A stretch of DNA of 64,000 bases from Elymus sibiricus. Lineage: Eukaryota > Streptophyta > Magnoliopsida > Poales > Poaceae. Made by a program: the position numbers and the translations under genes. Shown here one piece after another: positions 43,501-57,729 of this stretch (its first letter is position 1; every line of letters begins with the position of its first letter). The notes under the pieces were generated by a model that was not told the origin of the DNA, ran no database searches, and worked only from the letters and a program-made list of their open reading frames with translations. The DNA lies in NCBI GenBank assembly GCA_039707655.1, contig CM077676.1, positions 373,678,114-373,742,113 on the forward strand, in the 5' to 3' direction.

Positions 43501-45046
43501 TCACAAGGGTATGGGCACTCCCCTTGGCTTGTGCCAAGCTTGGGGGAGGCGCCCCGGTATCATATCACCATCACTTTTATCATCATTATCTATCTTAGTT
43601 CGATCCTTAGTTATTTCGTGGTTTAGAGGAATAAAATTTTAGTATGATTTAGTTTCGAGTGCTTGCTTTGTGATCCATCTATCTATGTAATCGAGTGCGA
43701 GAGTTATATAATAAAGAGTGGTTTGCTTTTGCCTCTTTACTTTTATGTTTCAGCCAAAAAGAACAAAAGAATGAAAAAGATCATATGCTAATCCCATGGG
43801 GAGTTATGACTTCACATAAAAGAAGTATAATTGATAAAATTTGTTGAAAGTTAACAAACATAGCATTGGTCATTGTTGCATTTCATGAAAAAAGTAATAA
43901 AGGAAGAGAGGTCTCACATATAAATATACTATCTTGGACATCTTTTATGATTGTGAGCCCCCATTAAATATGATATGCCAAATAGTTGATGTTGGACAAG
44001 GAAGACAATGTAATGAGTTATGTTTGTTTATATTCACACAAGTTATATTGTCATAGATCCTCTAACATGTGGTGCTTGCCCCTATCTTTTGCTAGCCAAA
44101 ATTCCGCACCGAGTAGAGATACTACTCATGCATCAAAAACCCTTGAACCCAGTTTCATGCCATGAGAGTCTACTATATCTACCTATGGATTGAATAAGAT
44201 CCTTCAAGTAAGTTGTCATCGGTGCAAAAGCAATAAAAATTGCCTCTAAATATGTATGAACTATTATTGTAAGGGAAAATAAGCTTTGTACAAACTTCTG
44301 ATGGTCAAGAAATAAAAGCGACAGACTGCATAATAAAGGTTGCTATCACAAGGGGCAATATAAAGTGACGTTACTTTACATTAAGAGTTTGCACATCCAA
44401 ATACAAAAGCACATGACAACCTCTGCTTCCCTCTGCGAAGGGCCTATCTTTTACTTTTATGCAATTACTTTCATGCAAGAGTCAATAGTGTTCTTCTCTT
44501 TTCTGTCTTCATTTTATTCTCTTTGCAAGCATCATGTGGTGGGCAAAGATCTAGGCATATATATCCCGTTGAATATAGGTGATCATGAGTTATTATTGTT
44601 GACATTACCCTTGAGGTAAATATGTTGGGAGGCGAAATAATAAGCCCCTATCTTTCTATGTGTCTGACTGAAACTTTTCCTCCATAAGTATGCCGTGAGT
44701 GTCAGCAATCATAGAAGACTAAATGATAGTTGAGTATGTGAACTTGATAAACAAAGCTCTTACATAGACACTTTCTGATAATATGATGAATTGCAATTGC
44801 TTCAATGACTGAGATCACAGTTTGCTAGTTTTCAATATGGTTTATGGTTCATACTTTAAAAGCTTGTGAATGAATTGTCACTCATTTATGAGAAGTTATA
44901 TGATGATATATTGCTGTTATAATAATGATCATGATGCTTTCATGTCCGTATTTTGTTTTATCGACACCTCTCTCTCTAAACATGTGGTCATGATTAACGA
45001 TTTTGGTTTTCGCTTGAGGACAAGGGAGGTCTAAGCTTGGGGGAGT
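43501..45046 (+). other. Non-coding 3' domain of Athila element, with PPT
   Basis: No gene is seen. It starts with CCAAGCTTGGGGGAGGCGCC and ends CTTGAGGACAAG ... CTAAGCTTGGGGGAGT, the last being the PPT. Positions 43790-45000 match 8605-9890 of the Sabrina-like element and, inverted, 49772-50960. A small open frame (44365-44619) also occurs in degraded form at 50187-50393 but is probably chance. Confidence 0.75.
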
Positions 45047-48000
45047 TGATACGTCCATTTTGCATCATGATATCCTACTGTTATTTATTATGTTTTTTAT
45101 CATTATTAAACTTTATGATGCAATTCTTATGCCTTTTCTCTATTAATTTGCAAGGTTTACAAGAAGAGGGAGAATACCGGTAGCTGGAATTCTGGACCTG
45201 AAATAGCCACATCAGAGCTCCAATTGACCTGAAACTTCACGGAGATTTTTTATTGAATATATAAAAAATACTGGAGAAAACAAATACCAGAGGGGACTGT
45301 GGCGCCCCGCCTGATTACCACTGTAGCCAGAGGGTCGCCGCACACACCATCCCAGGAAATCACTCTGGCATGCGCGTTTACAACAAGTATCATGAACATA
45401 GGCACAACTGTAATAAGAATGTATTTATTAGACATTGTGGCTGGAATGAATACATCATGGTTACAAAGCAGGGGCAGCGAAAAATACTAACTAAGGCAGC
45501 CCGGACTTGGAGAGGCTCCAATCCACAGGGACCTGACTGGGTTACTCTTCTAGCTCGCGAACGCTCCCGCTCCTCGACGGATCCTTAGTTGAACCTGGCC
45601 ACGTTGAAGGCCGCTGAGTACTTTTGAATGTACTCGCAAGCAAACCAAACCAACATATACACCAAGCAAAGCAATCCATGGCATTCAAGCATGCATCAAT
45701 TCTTATAGCAATATTAACTATTTTGGTTTAACTACCCAGCATTATTATTACCATGTCATAGCAGGATTATCTAGCAATATTACTACTGAAGTAAGAACAA
45801 CATGACAAAGATGAAGTATATCGGGTAATGAATTCATACTCCAAATATTCATGATCTAATCCAAATCATAACCAAATCCAGTCTAACTCTTGCGGTCATC
45901 TGACCACTCATCTCATAGCCATCGCATGGCTGACATTCATATCCCTGACATCATCTGATGTCCATGCATCTCCACTGCAAGTCTGACAAACCTTACCATT
46001 CTCTAGTTCAGTCTTAGCAATAACATTATATAGTTTGTTCCTCCAGACTCGACACAGACCAAATAGTGTGACCTAGTACTAACTATGTCCCATGACTGAG
46101 GACGCAGCTATTCGAATAGATTTACACTCTGCAGAGGTTGCGCACTTTACCCACACTATGGAGCTCCTGGCCTCGTACATCAGTACATGTTCCCATTCGG
46201 GTGGACCGGTGCTACTCCAACAAAACTTGTCTATTGCCTGGCACTCTTACGGTCCCACCAACAATCATACCCCTTCCGGGTCATGTCCTGGGTGGCCCCT
46301 GTGTCACTCCTGACACCTGCCACCGTCATGGCCAAATAAAACTGTCCCAAACGGGGACCTGAGCTCAATAACCAAACCGGGCTCACAAGATTATCGCCGC
46401 CTACCGGGCCAGGGTAGCACGCATGCATAACCTTCCCTCTTTGGAGGTACCGACAAGAGGTAAGACAATAGACCAAGTTAGGGCCTTCCCATAAAGACAA
46501 GTGTGGCTGCACTAATGAGCTCGATTCAGTGGCACTATGACTCGATCCAGCCGACGGAGGAGGTTGTTATAATTAAGTCACATTCTTAACATAGCAACGA
46601 TAGTGATAACCAATGACATAGACAACTATATCAGCATATAAAGCTAACAATTGTCTCCAAATGGTGTCACATACGAGGCATTAGTGCGGTAATGATAAAC
46701 ATTAACCAGTAATGTAAACAATGAACATAACCTAGCAAGAGTTTAATTATTTCTAGCACAGGCTTATTCATCAATTTAAACACACAAGAAAAACATAGAG
46801 CAATGCTTTAGGGCATATATCAGATGGTCGACTTGCCTGGGGGTGAAAGAATACTCCGGGAAGAAGGGCGATCGTCTCGCGGAAAGATTCACCGAAAAAG
46901 TTTCTCGAAGGGCTGAATATAGGGCAGGGGCAAAATGGTCATTTTCAGAATGTGTCAACATTATGAAAGTGAGCTCATCGGAACGGGCTTGACGAACAGA
47001 GAAGGTGGGCCTTGGAATCACCTGAATCAGAGTCACGGTTGCGGAGAAATGACCGTTCGTTCGTTAAGCGATAAAACAGACAAAAATTGTCCATTTTAGC
47101 CCTTAACGGGTGAACGTCTGCAAACTAGAGGTTTCGGCCGGCGGCTGAGAATTGGAAGCGCACTTTCCAAAAAATACGCTTTCGCTACGGGGAAGCGTAT
47201 TCTGCCCTGAAGCCGTGACCGAAGATGTTTTTGTTTGCGGAAGACGTATTCCGAAGAATACGCTTCCACTTAATCCGAGCTGGCGGGCTGGGCCACCTCT
47301 TCGGTCACCGACAGGTGGGTCCCGCTCCACCTCCTCCCTCTCCTCTCCACCTCCTCCTTCTATCTCCCGATGAACAGGGCAGGGGAGGCCCGGCCGAGCG
47401 GGCGCCGGCGCGCTCCGGCGACCTAGACCATTTCCGGCAGAGCTCCGGCCACCGGAGTGATCCCCGTGATGCGGCGCATCCAGTGACCTCATCCTCGGCC
47501 GCCGGTGAGCTCCAGGGCAACGGCAGCATGGCCCGCGGCGGCTCCGGTGGGTGGGTGTGGTTCCGGTGGGCTAGGCAGCTGGGCGAGGGTACAGGCGAGG
47601 TCACCGGTGAGCACCGCATCCGGCAGGCACCTCCACGGGCACCAGGGAGGGCTAGGTGCGTGGCTATGGTGGTGGCCGTGGGCGGCAGCTACGGCTAAAT
47701 TGCAGTGCTTCGGCAAGGGATTCGACTGGGCACGGTTGCGGGGGTGATCCAGAGGGAGAGGGGAGAAGGTTGAGGTGCTCGGGGATGCCCGGGGAGGGCT
47801 CGGCCGTGGCTATTTATAGCTGGCCGAGGCGCATGGCCGACGTGGTGTTCCTATCGTCGCACTGGAGCGTCGGGGCGACGTGGCTGGACGGTTGCGGCAT
47901 CGGGTGACTTCACGGGGATTGGAGAGGCCTCGGGAGCGCTCGAGAGAGCTCGGAGGAGAAGATGACAGGAGAGAAAACGACGATGGTCACGGGTACACAG

Positions 48001-49770
48001 TGCGGCGGAGCTCGCCGTGGCGTGAGGAGGAAGAACGAGAAGGGGGAAGGTGCTGGAGAGGGGGTACGTGGGTGCTGTGGAGATGATGGACATGGCCGGA
48101 CGGGCGAAGGCTGGCCGGAGGTGACCGAACGAGGCAGGCAGAGTGCAGAGCGCCATTTTGGCGCGCTCTTCTGCGTGGTCACCAAGGGCACCGCATGTCC
48201 AGGGAACCGGATGGTCCTGGAAACTTGTCAAACAGATGCACCAGAGGTCAGTGAGTTGACCTGTGAGAGTTTGGTTAGATATGGGGGACAAGAATTGACT
48301 GATTTGAGCTCACAATGGTTCTGACATGAAACTTGGATGGACCTTTCTGGAGAAATGGCCAGAGGGATGGAGCTGAATCTCTAGTTGGATAGGAAAGGCA
48401 AGGCTCAATGACCATCTTCATATACCCAAGAGTGAGAGAAAATCCGATAACATCGAAAAAAAAGACGGGAGTCCAATCCCGCGAAGGAAAAAAACAAGGA
48501 GCGAAAACCAGGGTGTCACAGGGACCCACCAGTTGCCCACAAGGCAACAGGGCGCGACCCCCCCTGGGCGCACCCTGATGCCTTGTGGGACCCCTGGCTG
48601 GCTTCTGGCCCCTGCTTCTACTACAAAAGCTCATTTGCCCTAAAAATATAGAGAAGACTTTCGGGATGAAGCGCCGCCGTCTCAAGGTGGAACCTGGGCG
48701 GGAGAACTTTTGCTCTCCGGCGGAGCGATTCCACCGGGGATACTTCCCTCCGGGAGGGGGAAATCGAAGCCATCAACATCACCAATGATCCTCTCAATGT
48801 GGGAGGACCAATCTTCATCAACATCTTCACCAGCACCATCTCATCTCAAACCCTAGTTCATCTCTTGTATTCAATCTTTGTCTCAAAACCTCAGATTGGT
48901 ACTTGTGGTTTGCTAGTAGTGTTGATTACTCTCTGTAGTTGATGCTAGTTGGTTTATTTGGTGGAAGATTATATGTTCAGATCCTTAATGCTATTCAATA
49001 CCCCTCTGATCTTGAACATGAATATGATTTCTGAGTAGTTACTTTTGTTCTTGCGGACATGGGAGAAGTCTTGTCATAAGTAATCATGTAAATTTGGTAT
49101 TCGTTCGATATTTTGATGATGTGTATGGTGTATTTCTTCTAGTGGTGTCATGTGAACGTCGACTACATGATACTTCACCATATTTGGGCCTAGAAGAATG
49201 CATTGGGGAGTAATTAGTAGATGATGGGTTGCTAGAGTGACAGAAGCTTAAACCCTAGTTTATGCGTTATTCGGTAAGGGGCTGATTTGGATCCATATGT
49301 TTCATTCTATGGTTAGATTTATCTTAATTCTTCTTTCGTAGTTGCGGATGCTTGCGAGAGAGGTTAATCGTAAGTGGGAGGCTTGTTCAAGTAAGAACAG
49401 CACCCAAGCACCGGTCCTCCGACATATCAAATTATCAAAGTAGCGAACGCGGATCAAACAAACATGATGAAAGTGACTAGATGAAATTCCCATGTGTCCT
49501 CGAGAACGTGTTGCCTATTATAAGAAATCATTCCGGCTTGTCCTTTGCTATAAAAAGGATTGGGCCACCTTGCTGCACCTTTGTTACCATTACTACTTGT
49601 TACTTGTTACGAATTATCTTGCTATCAAACTATCTGTTACCTACAATTTCAGTGCTTGCAGATAATATCTTGCTGAAAACCGCTTGTCATTTCCTTCTGC
49701 TCCTCGTTGGGTTTGACACTCTTACTTATCGAAAGGACTATGATTGATCCCCTATACTTGTGGGTCATCA
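45047..49770 (+). repeat. 3' LTR of Athila element, split by a solo LTR
   Basis: Segments are 45047-45297 and 48526-49770, about 1.5 kb in total. It starts TGATACGTCCATTTTGC after the PPT and ends TGGGTCATCA. GGGAC at 45293-45297 and 48521-48525 is the duplication made by the inserted LTR. From 48526 to 49770 there is no coding content. Confidence 0.9.
45298..48520 (-). mobile_element. Solo LTR related to family A (3223 bp), TSD GGGAC
   Basis: The plus strand starts TGTGGCGCCCCGCCTG and ends AACCAGGGTGTCACA, the same ends as family A LTRs, and shares blocks such as GTCCCAAACGGGGACCTGAG and GCATAACC...CCCTCTTTGG. Flanking GGGAC at both sides proves insertion, and no internal domain is present. 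A minus-strand TATA box (GCTATAAATA, 47811-47820) sits in the same relative place as in family A. GC-rich open frames (47103-48324) are not convincing genes. Confidence 0.9.
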
Positions 49771-52700
49771 AATACTAGCATAGTGCATAAGTTTGATCAA
49801 CGATAATTCCAACCAGCTTTTCTAGCATCATTATATATCATAAATAGTAGATCATCTCATAAAACTTCTCATGATCAAGTAGCAAGCTATTCACATGTTA
49901 AAGTATAGATCATAAACTCTCTTGAAAACTAACAAACTATGCTCTCAGCCATCAAACAGTTGCAATTCATCTTATTTTCAGGAAGGGTCTATGTAAGAGC
50001 TTTGATTTAGCAAATTCCACATACTCAACTATCATATAGTCTTCCATGATTGCTGACACTCAAAGCATATTTTTAGAACAAACTGTTTCAGTCAAACACA
50101 TAGGAATATAGGGGCTTAACGTTTTGCCTCTCAACTTATTTATCTCAGGGATAATGTCAACAATAATAACTCATGATCACCTATATTCAACTGGATATAT
50201 GTGCCTGGATCTTTCCCCACCACATGATGCTTGCCCAGAGAGAAAATAAAAATGGAATAGAGAAGAACACTATTGACTCTTGCATAAAAGTAAATACATA
50301 AAGTAAAAGATAGGCCCTTCGCAGAGGGAAGCAGAGGTTGTCATGCACTTTTAATTTTTGGATGTGCAAGCTCTTAATGGAAAGGAACGTCACTTTATAT
50401 TGCCCCTTGTGATAGCAACCTTTATTATGCAGTCTGTCGCTTTTATTTCTTCACCATCACAAGTGTGTACAAAGCTTATTTCCCTTACAATAAAAGATCA
50501 TACATATTTAGGAGTAATTTTTATTGCTTTTGCACCGATGACAACTTACTTGAAGAATCTTATTCAATCCATAGGTAGATATAGTGGACTCTCATGGCAA
50601 GAAACTGGGTTTAAGGGTTTTTGGATGCACAAGTAGTATTTCTACTTAGTATGAAATTTTGGCTAGCAAAACATTATGAGCAAGCACCACATGTTAGAGG
50701 ATCCACGACAATATAACATCTATGTGAATATAAACAAACATAACCCATTACGTTATCTTCCTTGTCCAACATCAACTACTTGATCAAGGTTGAAAATAAT
50801 TAATGGGGGCTCACAATCATAGAAGATGGCCAAGATAGTATATTTATATGTGAAATCTCTCTTCCTTCAATATTCTTTCATGAATTGTTCAAGTGACCAA
50901 TGCTATGTTTGCTAACTTTCAATAAATTTTACCAATTATACTTCTTATATGTGAAGTCATTACTCCCCATGGGACAATCATATGAAGCATATATAATTTC
51001 AGATTTATGATATTCAATTCATTCAACAATTTACTCTTAGGATATAAGTGAAGAACGAGAGTAAATGACAAACCACTCCAAAAGATATAAGTGAAGATCA
51101 ATGAGTAGTCAAATGATTAAGTAGCTATGTGAGGACCCTCTCTCTCATTTAAAACTTTCAGATCTAAAATTTTTATTCAAACAGAAAACAAAATGAAAAT
51201 AAAAGGACACTCAAAGAATAGCACATATCATGTGAACAAGTAAAATCGTAGGCTAACCGATAGGTGTTGATGAAGAAAGGTGGGATGCCTACCGGGGCAT
51301 CCCCAAGCTTAGATGCTTGAGACTTCTTGAAATATTAACTTGGGATGCCTTGGGAATCCCTAAGCTTGAGCTCCTGTGTCTCCTTAATTTCTCTCACATC
51401 ATGGTTTCCGTAAATCCTAAAAACTTCATCCACACAAAACTCAACAAGAACTTGTGAGATAAGTTAGTATAAATCAATGCAAAACCTTATCATTCTCTAC
51501 TGTAGAAAATCACTAAAATTATAATTTAACATTGCATACTAAATTCCTCTGCACATTTAATACTCCAATCCTCAAATAGAAAAATTAAACAAGCCAACAT
51601 ATGCAAACAATGCAAACATAACAGCAATCTGTCTAAACAGAACAGTCTGTAAAGGATGAAGCAAGATCCATACTTATTTAACTCCAAAAATTCTGAAACT
51701 TTACCACACTGTAGAAAATTTATAATAGCTTACTGTGTCAAAATTTCAAGATTTTATCACATTCTGACTTTTCTAGAGAATTCAAGCAATAACAGCAAAC
51801 TTTCTGTTTTGAAACAGCAACTCATACTAACGCAAACTGAGCATGGCAAAGGCTATACTTGATACTTTTATTGAAATAAAGGATACAAAACATTATTCTA
51901 AATAACAGCAAGCAAATACAACTAAAATAAAATGATGCTCCAAGCAAAACTCATATTATGTGACGAATAAAACTATAGCTCCAAGTAAGATATACCGATA
52001 GTTTTGAAGACGAAAGAGGGGATGCCTTCCGGGGCATCCCCAAGCTTAGACGCTTGAGTCTTCCTTGAATATTACCTTGGGGTGCCTTGGGCATCCCCAA
52101 TCTTAGGGTCTTGCCACTCCTTATTCTCCTCATATCGATATCTCACCCAAAACTTGAAAACTTCAATCACACAAAACTTAACGGAACTTCGTGAGATGCG
52201 TTAGTATGAATATGACAAAGCATAAATCATTCACTTTGGTACTGTCAAGACAAGATTCATAATTGTTACCACATCATGCCTACTGTACTCTATCATTTAT
52301 ACAATTTATATTGACCAATATAAGTCATAGAAACTATAAAACAAGCAAACTATGAATTGAAAACAGAATCTGTCAAAAACAGAACAGTCTGTAATGATCT
52401 GAATTAAAGTCATACTTCTGTAACTCCAAAATTTCTGAAAAAATAGGAAAACGTAAAAAAATTATAACCCAATAATGTGAAAAACTTCTAGAATTTTATC
52501 ACATTCCAGTACAGAATATAAATTCCAGAACTGGGTGCAAAAGTTTCTGTTTTTGCACAGAATCAAATCAACAACTATCCACGCTATCCTAAAGGCTTTA
52601 CATGGCACATTATTGAAAGAAAACATATAAAACATGATTAATACAGTAGCTTAATCATGTGGACACACAAAAACATTTGGTACAAAAGTTGGGTTGTCTC

Positions 52701-52847
52701 CCAACAAGCGCTTTTTAATGCCTTTTTAGCTAGGCATGATGATTTCAATGATGCTCGCATAAAAGTGAAGAATTGAAACATAAAGGGAGCATCATGAAAC
52801 ATATGGCAAGCACACTTAAGCCTAACCCACTTCCTATGCATAGGGAT
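49771..52847 (-). mobile_element. Inverted internal fragment of an Athila/Sabrina-type element
   Basis: Read on the minus strand, it follows the internal domain of the Sabrina-like element from just before its PPT (compare 9813) back past the two GGGGATGCC modules (hairpins at 51281-51304 and 52018-52041) to beyond 7303. It extends further upstream than that copy, to a stretch ending GGTTGTCTCCCAACAAGCG near 52690 (plus strand). PPT and LTR are missing at 49771. No gene was found. It is the host for family A copy C, whose left target duplication is GGGAT. Confidence 0.8.
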
Positions 52848-55800
52848 TGTGGCACCCCGGCTCAGAGTCACCAGAGCACCCCGTATTCCAGCCCAGAGAT
52901 CAAGTCTTCTGGAATACGGCACTGCTTGGCATAGAACAAATCAGCTCTTTATTACAAATAGATGGGTACCAGGGTTTGAGATATTACAAAGGGTTGCCTC
53001 GGCAAAGCTACGCCTGCTATAATAATTCTATGCTAGCAGCGGCTCGAATCCTAGCAGCAGAATCACGGCGTCAAAATGGACTCCACTCCGCAGGGACTCT
53101 GGCTAGGGACACGTCCTAGCTTGCAATGCGAACACCTCCACTATGCAAACATGGCAGCACCTGCAAACTGGCATGACACGCCAGGTGAGTACTTTGAATG
53201 TACTCGCAAGCTCGCAACAATCAATAGCATCAAGGCATAACAAAGTCATAGCAATCATGATTAACTCAGGTTTTAAATGCTACTAAAAAGGGTGGAAGAA
53301 AATAACATGCTATTACTACATCTATCAAGCTTGTTACCACTACAGAACCACTTTGCCCTGAACCACATGATTGAACCACTTACTCTCGTGACCAACTCAT
53401 GGTCATCCTGAGAATTTCCGACAATCATCCCCGAGAATCATCCTTCATAGTTACCAGCGGATCTCAACAATCGGTCACCTAACCATACTGAGACAAGTTC
53501 TTCCATCATTAACACGTCATTCCCTCATTGGTGTTGATCAGACAATGTGACTTAGAACGAACTGTGTCCAATACCATGGACGCGGCTATTCGAATAGATT
53601 CTTACACTCTGCAGAGGTTGCGCACTTTACCCACACTATGAAGCTCCTGGCCCCGTACCTCGATACACTTCCCTTTCTGGGTGGACCGGTGCTGCTACAA
53701 CGAAACTTGCCTAACCCGTGACTCTTCCATCGCACCACCGACAATCATCCTCCCCCGGAGTCCTGCCCTGGGTGGCCTCTGTGTCACTCTTGACACCTGC
53801 CACCGTCGTGGCCAACAAACTGTCCCAAACGGGGACCTGAGCTCAATAATTAAACCAGGCTCACAAGGTTATCGTCGTCTACCTGATCAGGGTAGCACGC
53901 ATGCATAACCTCCCCTCTTTGGTGGTACCGATAAAAGAGCACGTTGTTAGACCAAGCCAAGGCCGTCCCATTCCGGCAGGTGTGGCTGCACTGGAAAGTT
54001 CGGTTCAGTGGCACTTGATCAACGATGAAGGAATTTATCCCCGAGTAATCATAGTCATCACTGACACTCCGATATACAAATGATCCAAGTTACTACAATA
54101 ACCAACTAGAAATCCAATGAGCATCATGACCAACTTCTACTACTGATCCCATATATGCAGTACCGGCGGAATCACAAAATAATCATAGACGGTAATCTCA
54201 CAGTCCGACAGCATTACGACATAAATCTGGAAATCTCCTACTAATCCAAAATCCCTTCATCATCATGACAGTAACTTATCCAAAATCTCCAAGGCATTAC
54301 ATGAATTAATCCATTCATAAATAAATCATATTTGGCATTAAAATAATTATTTAAACTATGATATTGCAATGCAATTATGCAAATGAGATTTGTGGCTTGC
54401 CTTGCACCAATAGAGTGTGGGAGTACTCCTGGCCTTCACCAACTAGGCAAACAAATCTGAAAAGCCTTTTTGAAAGCATTTTCAAATACCACATAAAGCA
54501 TTTTCTTTTGACCAGAAACTCTAGACAGCAGAGAAAAATCCCAAATTTTTACAGCAACGAGAGGAGCTCATAAGAAAAATTATGCAAAAAGAATGAACTC
54601 ATTTGGACTTATGGTTTAAAAGTTATAGCTGGTCAAAGTTCAGTCAAAGTTCTGGAATTATTTGAATTTAACTAAAAAACAGAAAAACCCAGGGAAGGCC
54701 ACGTCAAAGGCGTAAACCAGCCGGGCGCCTCCACTTGCGTACCCCTTCGGGCGCGGCTGGGTCGCTGACATGCGGGGCCCGCCTGTCATATATGAAGACG
54801 GAAGGAGAGGAACAGATGCAGGGCCGCTCACCGACGAGGGTTGCCGGCGTTAGCGACGGCGGCGAGCTTCGGGGACGGCGGGGATGGATCGGGCAGACGC
54901 TGGCGAGCACGCCCATACCCGTATCTCGTCGGGAGATGGCCGGACAGCATTGCCCCCTTCGTCTCAGGCGGCGGCGAGCTTCGGGCGGCGATCGATCCGG
55001 CGACTCCGGCGAGTACTCGGGCGGAGGAAGGGCTGGGGATGGTCAGTGGAGCTTCACAGGCTCACTGTTGGTCTCGGCTGGTCCTGGGGTGGATGGAGGC
55101 GAGTGGACGGAGCTGGGGCAGAGTGGCGAAGCTCTTCGCCAGAGACGGAGAAGGAGGGCTCTCCGGCCTGCCCTGGCTCTGCTGGTGGCGATTGAGAGGG
55201 AGAGGAGTGGAGTGGTGAGGGATGGAGAGGCCGGGAGGGCCTTTTATAGGTGGGCGGAGGGTGGCCGAGCCTTTCTACGCCGCGAACACATCGCCGGAGC
55301 GGGTACGGTGAGGTGGCCGTTGCGGAGCGAAGTGAAGCGACGAGAGAGGTCATGGGAGTTAAGCGCAAGGAGACGGCTCGCCGGGAAGCTGCCAGCCAGC
55401 TCATCCCCGTACGGCCACTATGCTGCCCGTGCGCGCACTTGGCCGTGTGCGGTGACGAGCCTCGCCGGAGGGGGTAGAAGGCTCCAGGCTGGCCAGGTGG
55501 ACAACGGCGACGACGTCGGCATACTGGGACAAAGAGAGGCATCGAGAGGTAACCGGAGCGAGCGTGTCCGACGCGGGCGACGTGCAGAGCACGGTTTTGG
55601 CTCAGCCAGACACGTGGTCACCACGTGCACTGGCGCACGCGGCGCGCTCTGGCCTGCCCGGTCTTGTCCGTGTGATAGTCCCTCGTTCCAGAGGCCTCTC
55701 GGTGCAGCTGGTTTGGCAAGAGGTGGTCTGAACAGCTGGCTAGGTTCCAGGCAAGTTTCTGGATAGAAACTTGTGCAGTAAGTTGAGGAAAGATGGCTAG

Positions 55801-56616
55801 GGTTTTGGGAGTGAGAGTTTGCCATTCTGGAGTGTAGTAGTAAGGTCCATATACTGGGAAAAATTCAGACCAAATGGATCAGTGTAGAGCATGGTTGCTT
55901 CACAACTGCCTTTTTTATCCAGAAATCTTGCAGAGGTTGTTGCACTCACTTGGATGGGTTCCTGGAGTTGAAACTTGGTATTGGTGGATGATTTGAGAAT
56001 GCCAACATGCTATAAAAATTTCAGTCCAATTGGGTTAGTGTACAGGGTACTTTCTTCACAACACTTCCCACTGGACAGAAACTTGGAGGAATTTTATAGA
56101 GAAATTGGCTAAATGAAATGAGCCCAAACTTTGTGGAGACTGATAATATAGGTAGGAGAATGTCCTGGATTAATTTCAGAATTTTTGAAGTAATATAAAA
56201 TATAGTTGCCTCACAAACTGAAATTATGACCAGAATCAAAGATTGGATGCTGTGCTCACCATGGAAGATAAATCTTGAATATTTTCACATATCCAAGGTT
56301 CAAATGGTCCAAAGGATTTATGAGAATTTTCTTGGGATTTTTGGAAGAACTGAGATATAGGTTGCTTCACAACCTAGAGCTTAAAGGGTTATTCCTTTAA
56401 TGGAAAAAGGAATATTAGGTTGGAATAAAATTGAGATTGAGCAAGAATGGAAGTGACATGACTGGAGAGAAGCTTTTGAGAGCCTGAGTCACTTGGGAAA
56501 GAAAGTCAAGAAAATGTTCCCAAGTTTTAAGTCCATAGAGTCATTCCGAAACAAATCCAGGCCAAATTTCAAATAAAATTTTGAAAGAAAAAGCTGAGAA
56601 AAACCAGGGTGTCAAA
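52848..56616 (-). repeat. 3' LTR of family A copy C (3769 bp)
   Basis: It starts TGTGGCACCCCGGCTCAGAG and ends GGTGTCAAA (the terminal CACA has mutated). A minus-strand TATA box (TATAAAAGG, 55241-55250) is present. A 343-codon plus-strand frame (54735-55766) covers the GC-rich centre; it is Arg/Gly-rich, lacks known motifs and is taken as non-coding. Confidence 0.9.
55241..55250 (-). promoter_or_regulatory. TATA box of family A copy C LTR
   Basis: The minus strand reads CCTATAAAAG, at the position equivalent to the TATA box of LTR1 (14688-14698). Confidence 0.6.
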
Positions 56617-57729
56617 AACCTACCCCCCTTTGGATAAATCTCGTCCTCGAGATTTGGTTGCTTAGGGAACCAGTATGAATATTCTGCCTTTAAGGAAAAA
56701 CCGGTTCCAACTCGGGTATCCTTTTTCTCGATATAATGTTTTCCCACGAATCTCATATGGCCTGACTTTCTTACTCTGGGGTGGTTTGCTTTACCGCACC
56801 CACATTCTAACAAATCTTTCCTCACATATCCAACATTATGCTGATTTCATTATTACCATGTCTGCAGGTTCATCCGGCATATTTTTCTGACTGGAGTGAG
56901 TCACCTTCCCATAAGTCCGGGAGCGATGTGTGATGAGCATGTCCTGCTCTCGTCTGGTACCAATAAGGATTATGAACAACTTTCCTTAGTGGACACAACC
57001 CATCTAGTTATTGTATCGAGTTACAATGCTGAGAGTCACAATGTTTTTCCTGGTGGGTCTGACTGCTTGCAGGGTGGCTGAATCCTCTGAGCTGACTGTT
57101 TTGTCTCCATTCTGCATTGACGATTTTGCTAATATTCGTCATGTCCAAAGGAATAATACCTTATAGCAATACCTGGACTGGCGGTGGTCCTGGCAGAATA
57201 ATCTGGCTCATGACAGAGGAGCACATGCGTGGGCATTTAATCCGAAGTTGTTGTGTAGCATTGCAAACGCCCATTCTATCGATTTATGCACAAGTCTTGC
57301 GATGCCGGATATGAAATCCTTCCATACAGAGCAAAGCGGACCACTTGGTGGTATATTAATGATGATTGATACGAAATCAGCCAATCTTAGGTATTCATAT
57401 CATGTGATTTCTGTAATGATCATCATACCTACATCTTCAGTGTTGCTCTTCTTTATAGTTCTCTTTCCTGATTCTTTTGCCACAGGAACTGGGTCACGTA
57501 TCCTCAACTCTCCATATGACCATGGGTGTTACCAGGTGCAAAATTTCGGCAAGCATGCCTGGTCCTTAACCTAGTGCAGTCACACTTATCTGGCAAGCTT
57601 TTCATCTCACAAGCTGTAGTGGTAAGGCATTGGTCCTCCGAACCCCTTGCATAAAATCGGCAAATAAACTAGTGGTCACCAGAATGGTCTTTACAACTCA
57701 GATCTGGGACTTTTACTGGAGTAATTCAA

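Larger units (their letters stand above)
37738..49770 (+). mobile_element. Athila-type Gypsy element, 5' LTR truncated
   Basis: Order: last 169 bp of the 5' LTR, PBS, gag-pol pseudogene, an LTR-like module, a separate ORF, a non-coding 3' domain, PPT and a 3' LTR split by a solo LTR. The 3' LTR starts TGATACGTCCATTTTGC and ends GTGGGTCATCA, as does the 5' remnant. No target duplication is testable because the left end is truncated. The Athila assignment rests on gag-pol character, the Asp-type PBS and the extra ORF after pol. LTR ends recall Fatima/Wham-type Triticeae elements; the name is tentative. Confidence 0.88.

Noticed and set aside
44365..44619. 84-codon ORF in the conserved Athila 3' domain
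   Set aside because: The related copies (near 9200 and 50190-50390) have different stops and shifts, so the DNA and not the protein seems conserved.
54735..55766. 343-codon plus-strand ORF in the family A copy C LTR
   Set aside because: It lies wholly in the GC-rich middle of an LTR, antisense to the element, is Arg/Gly/Ala-rich without motifs, and other family A LTRs break the frame.
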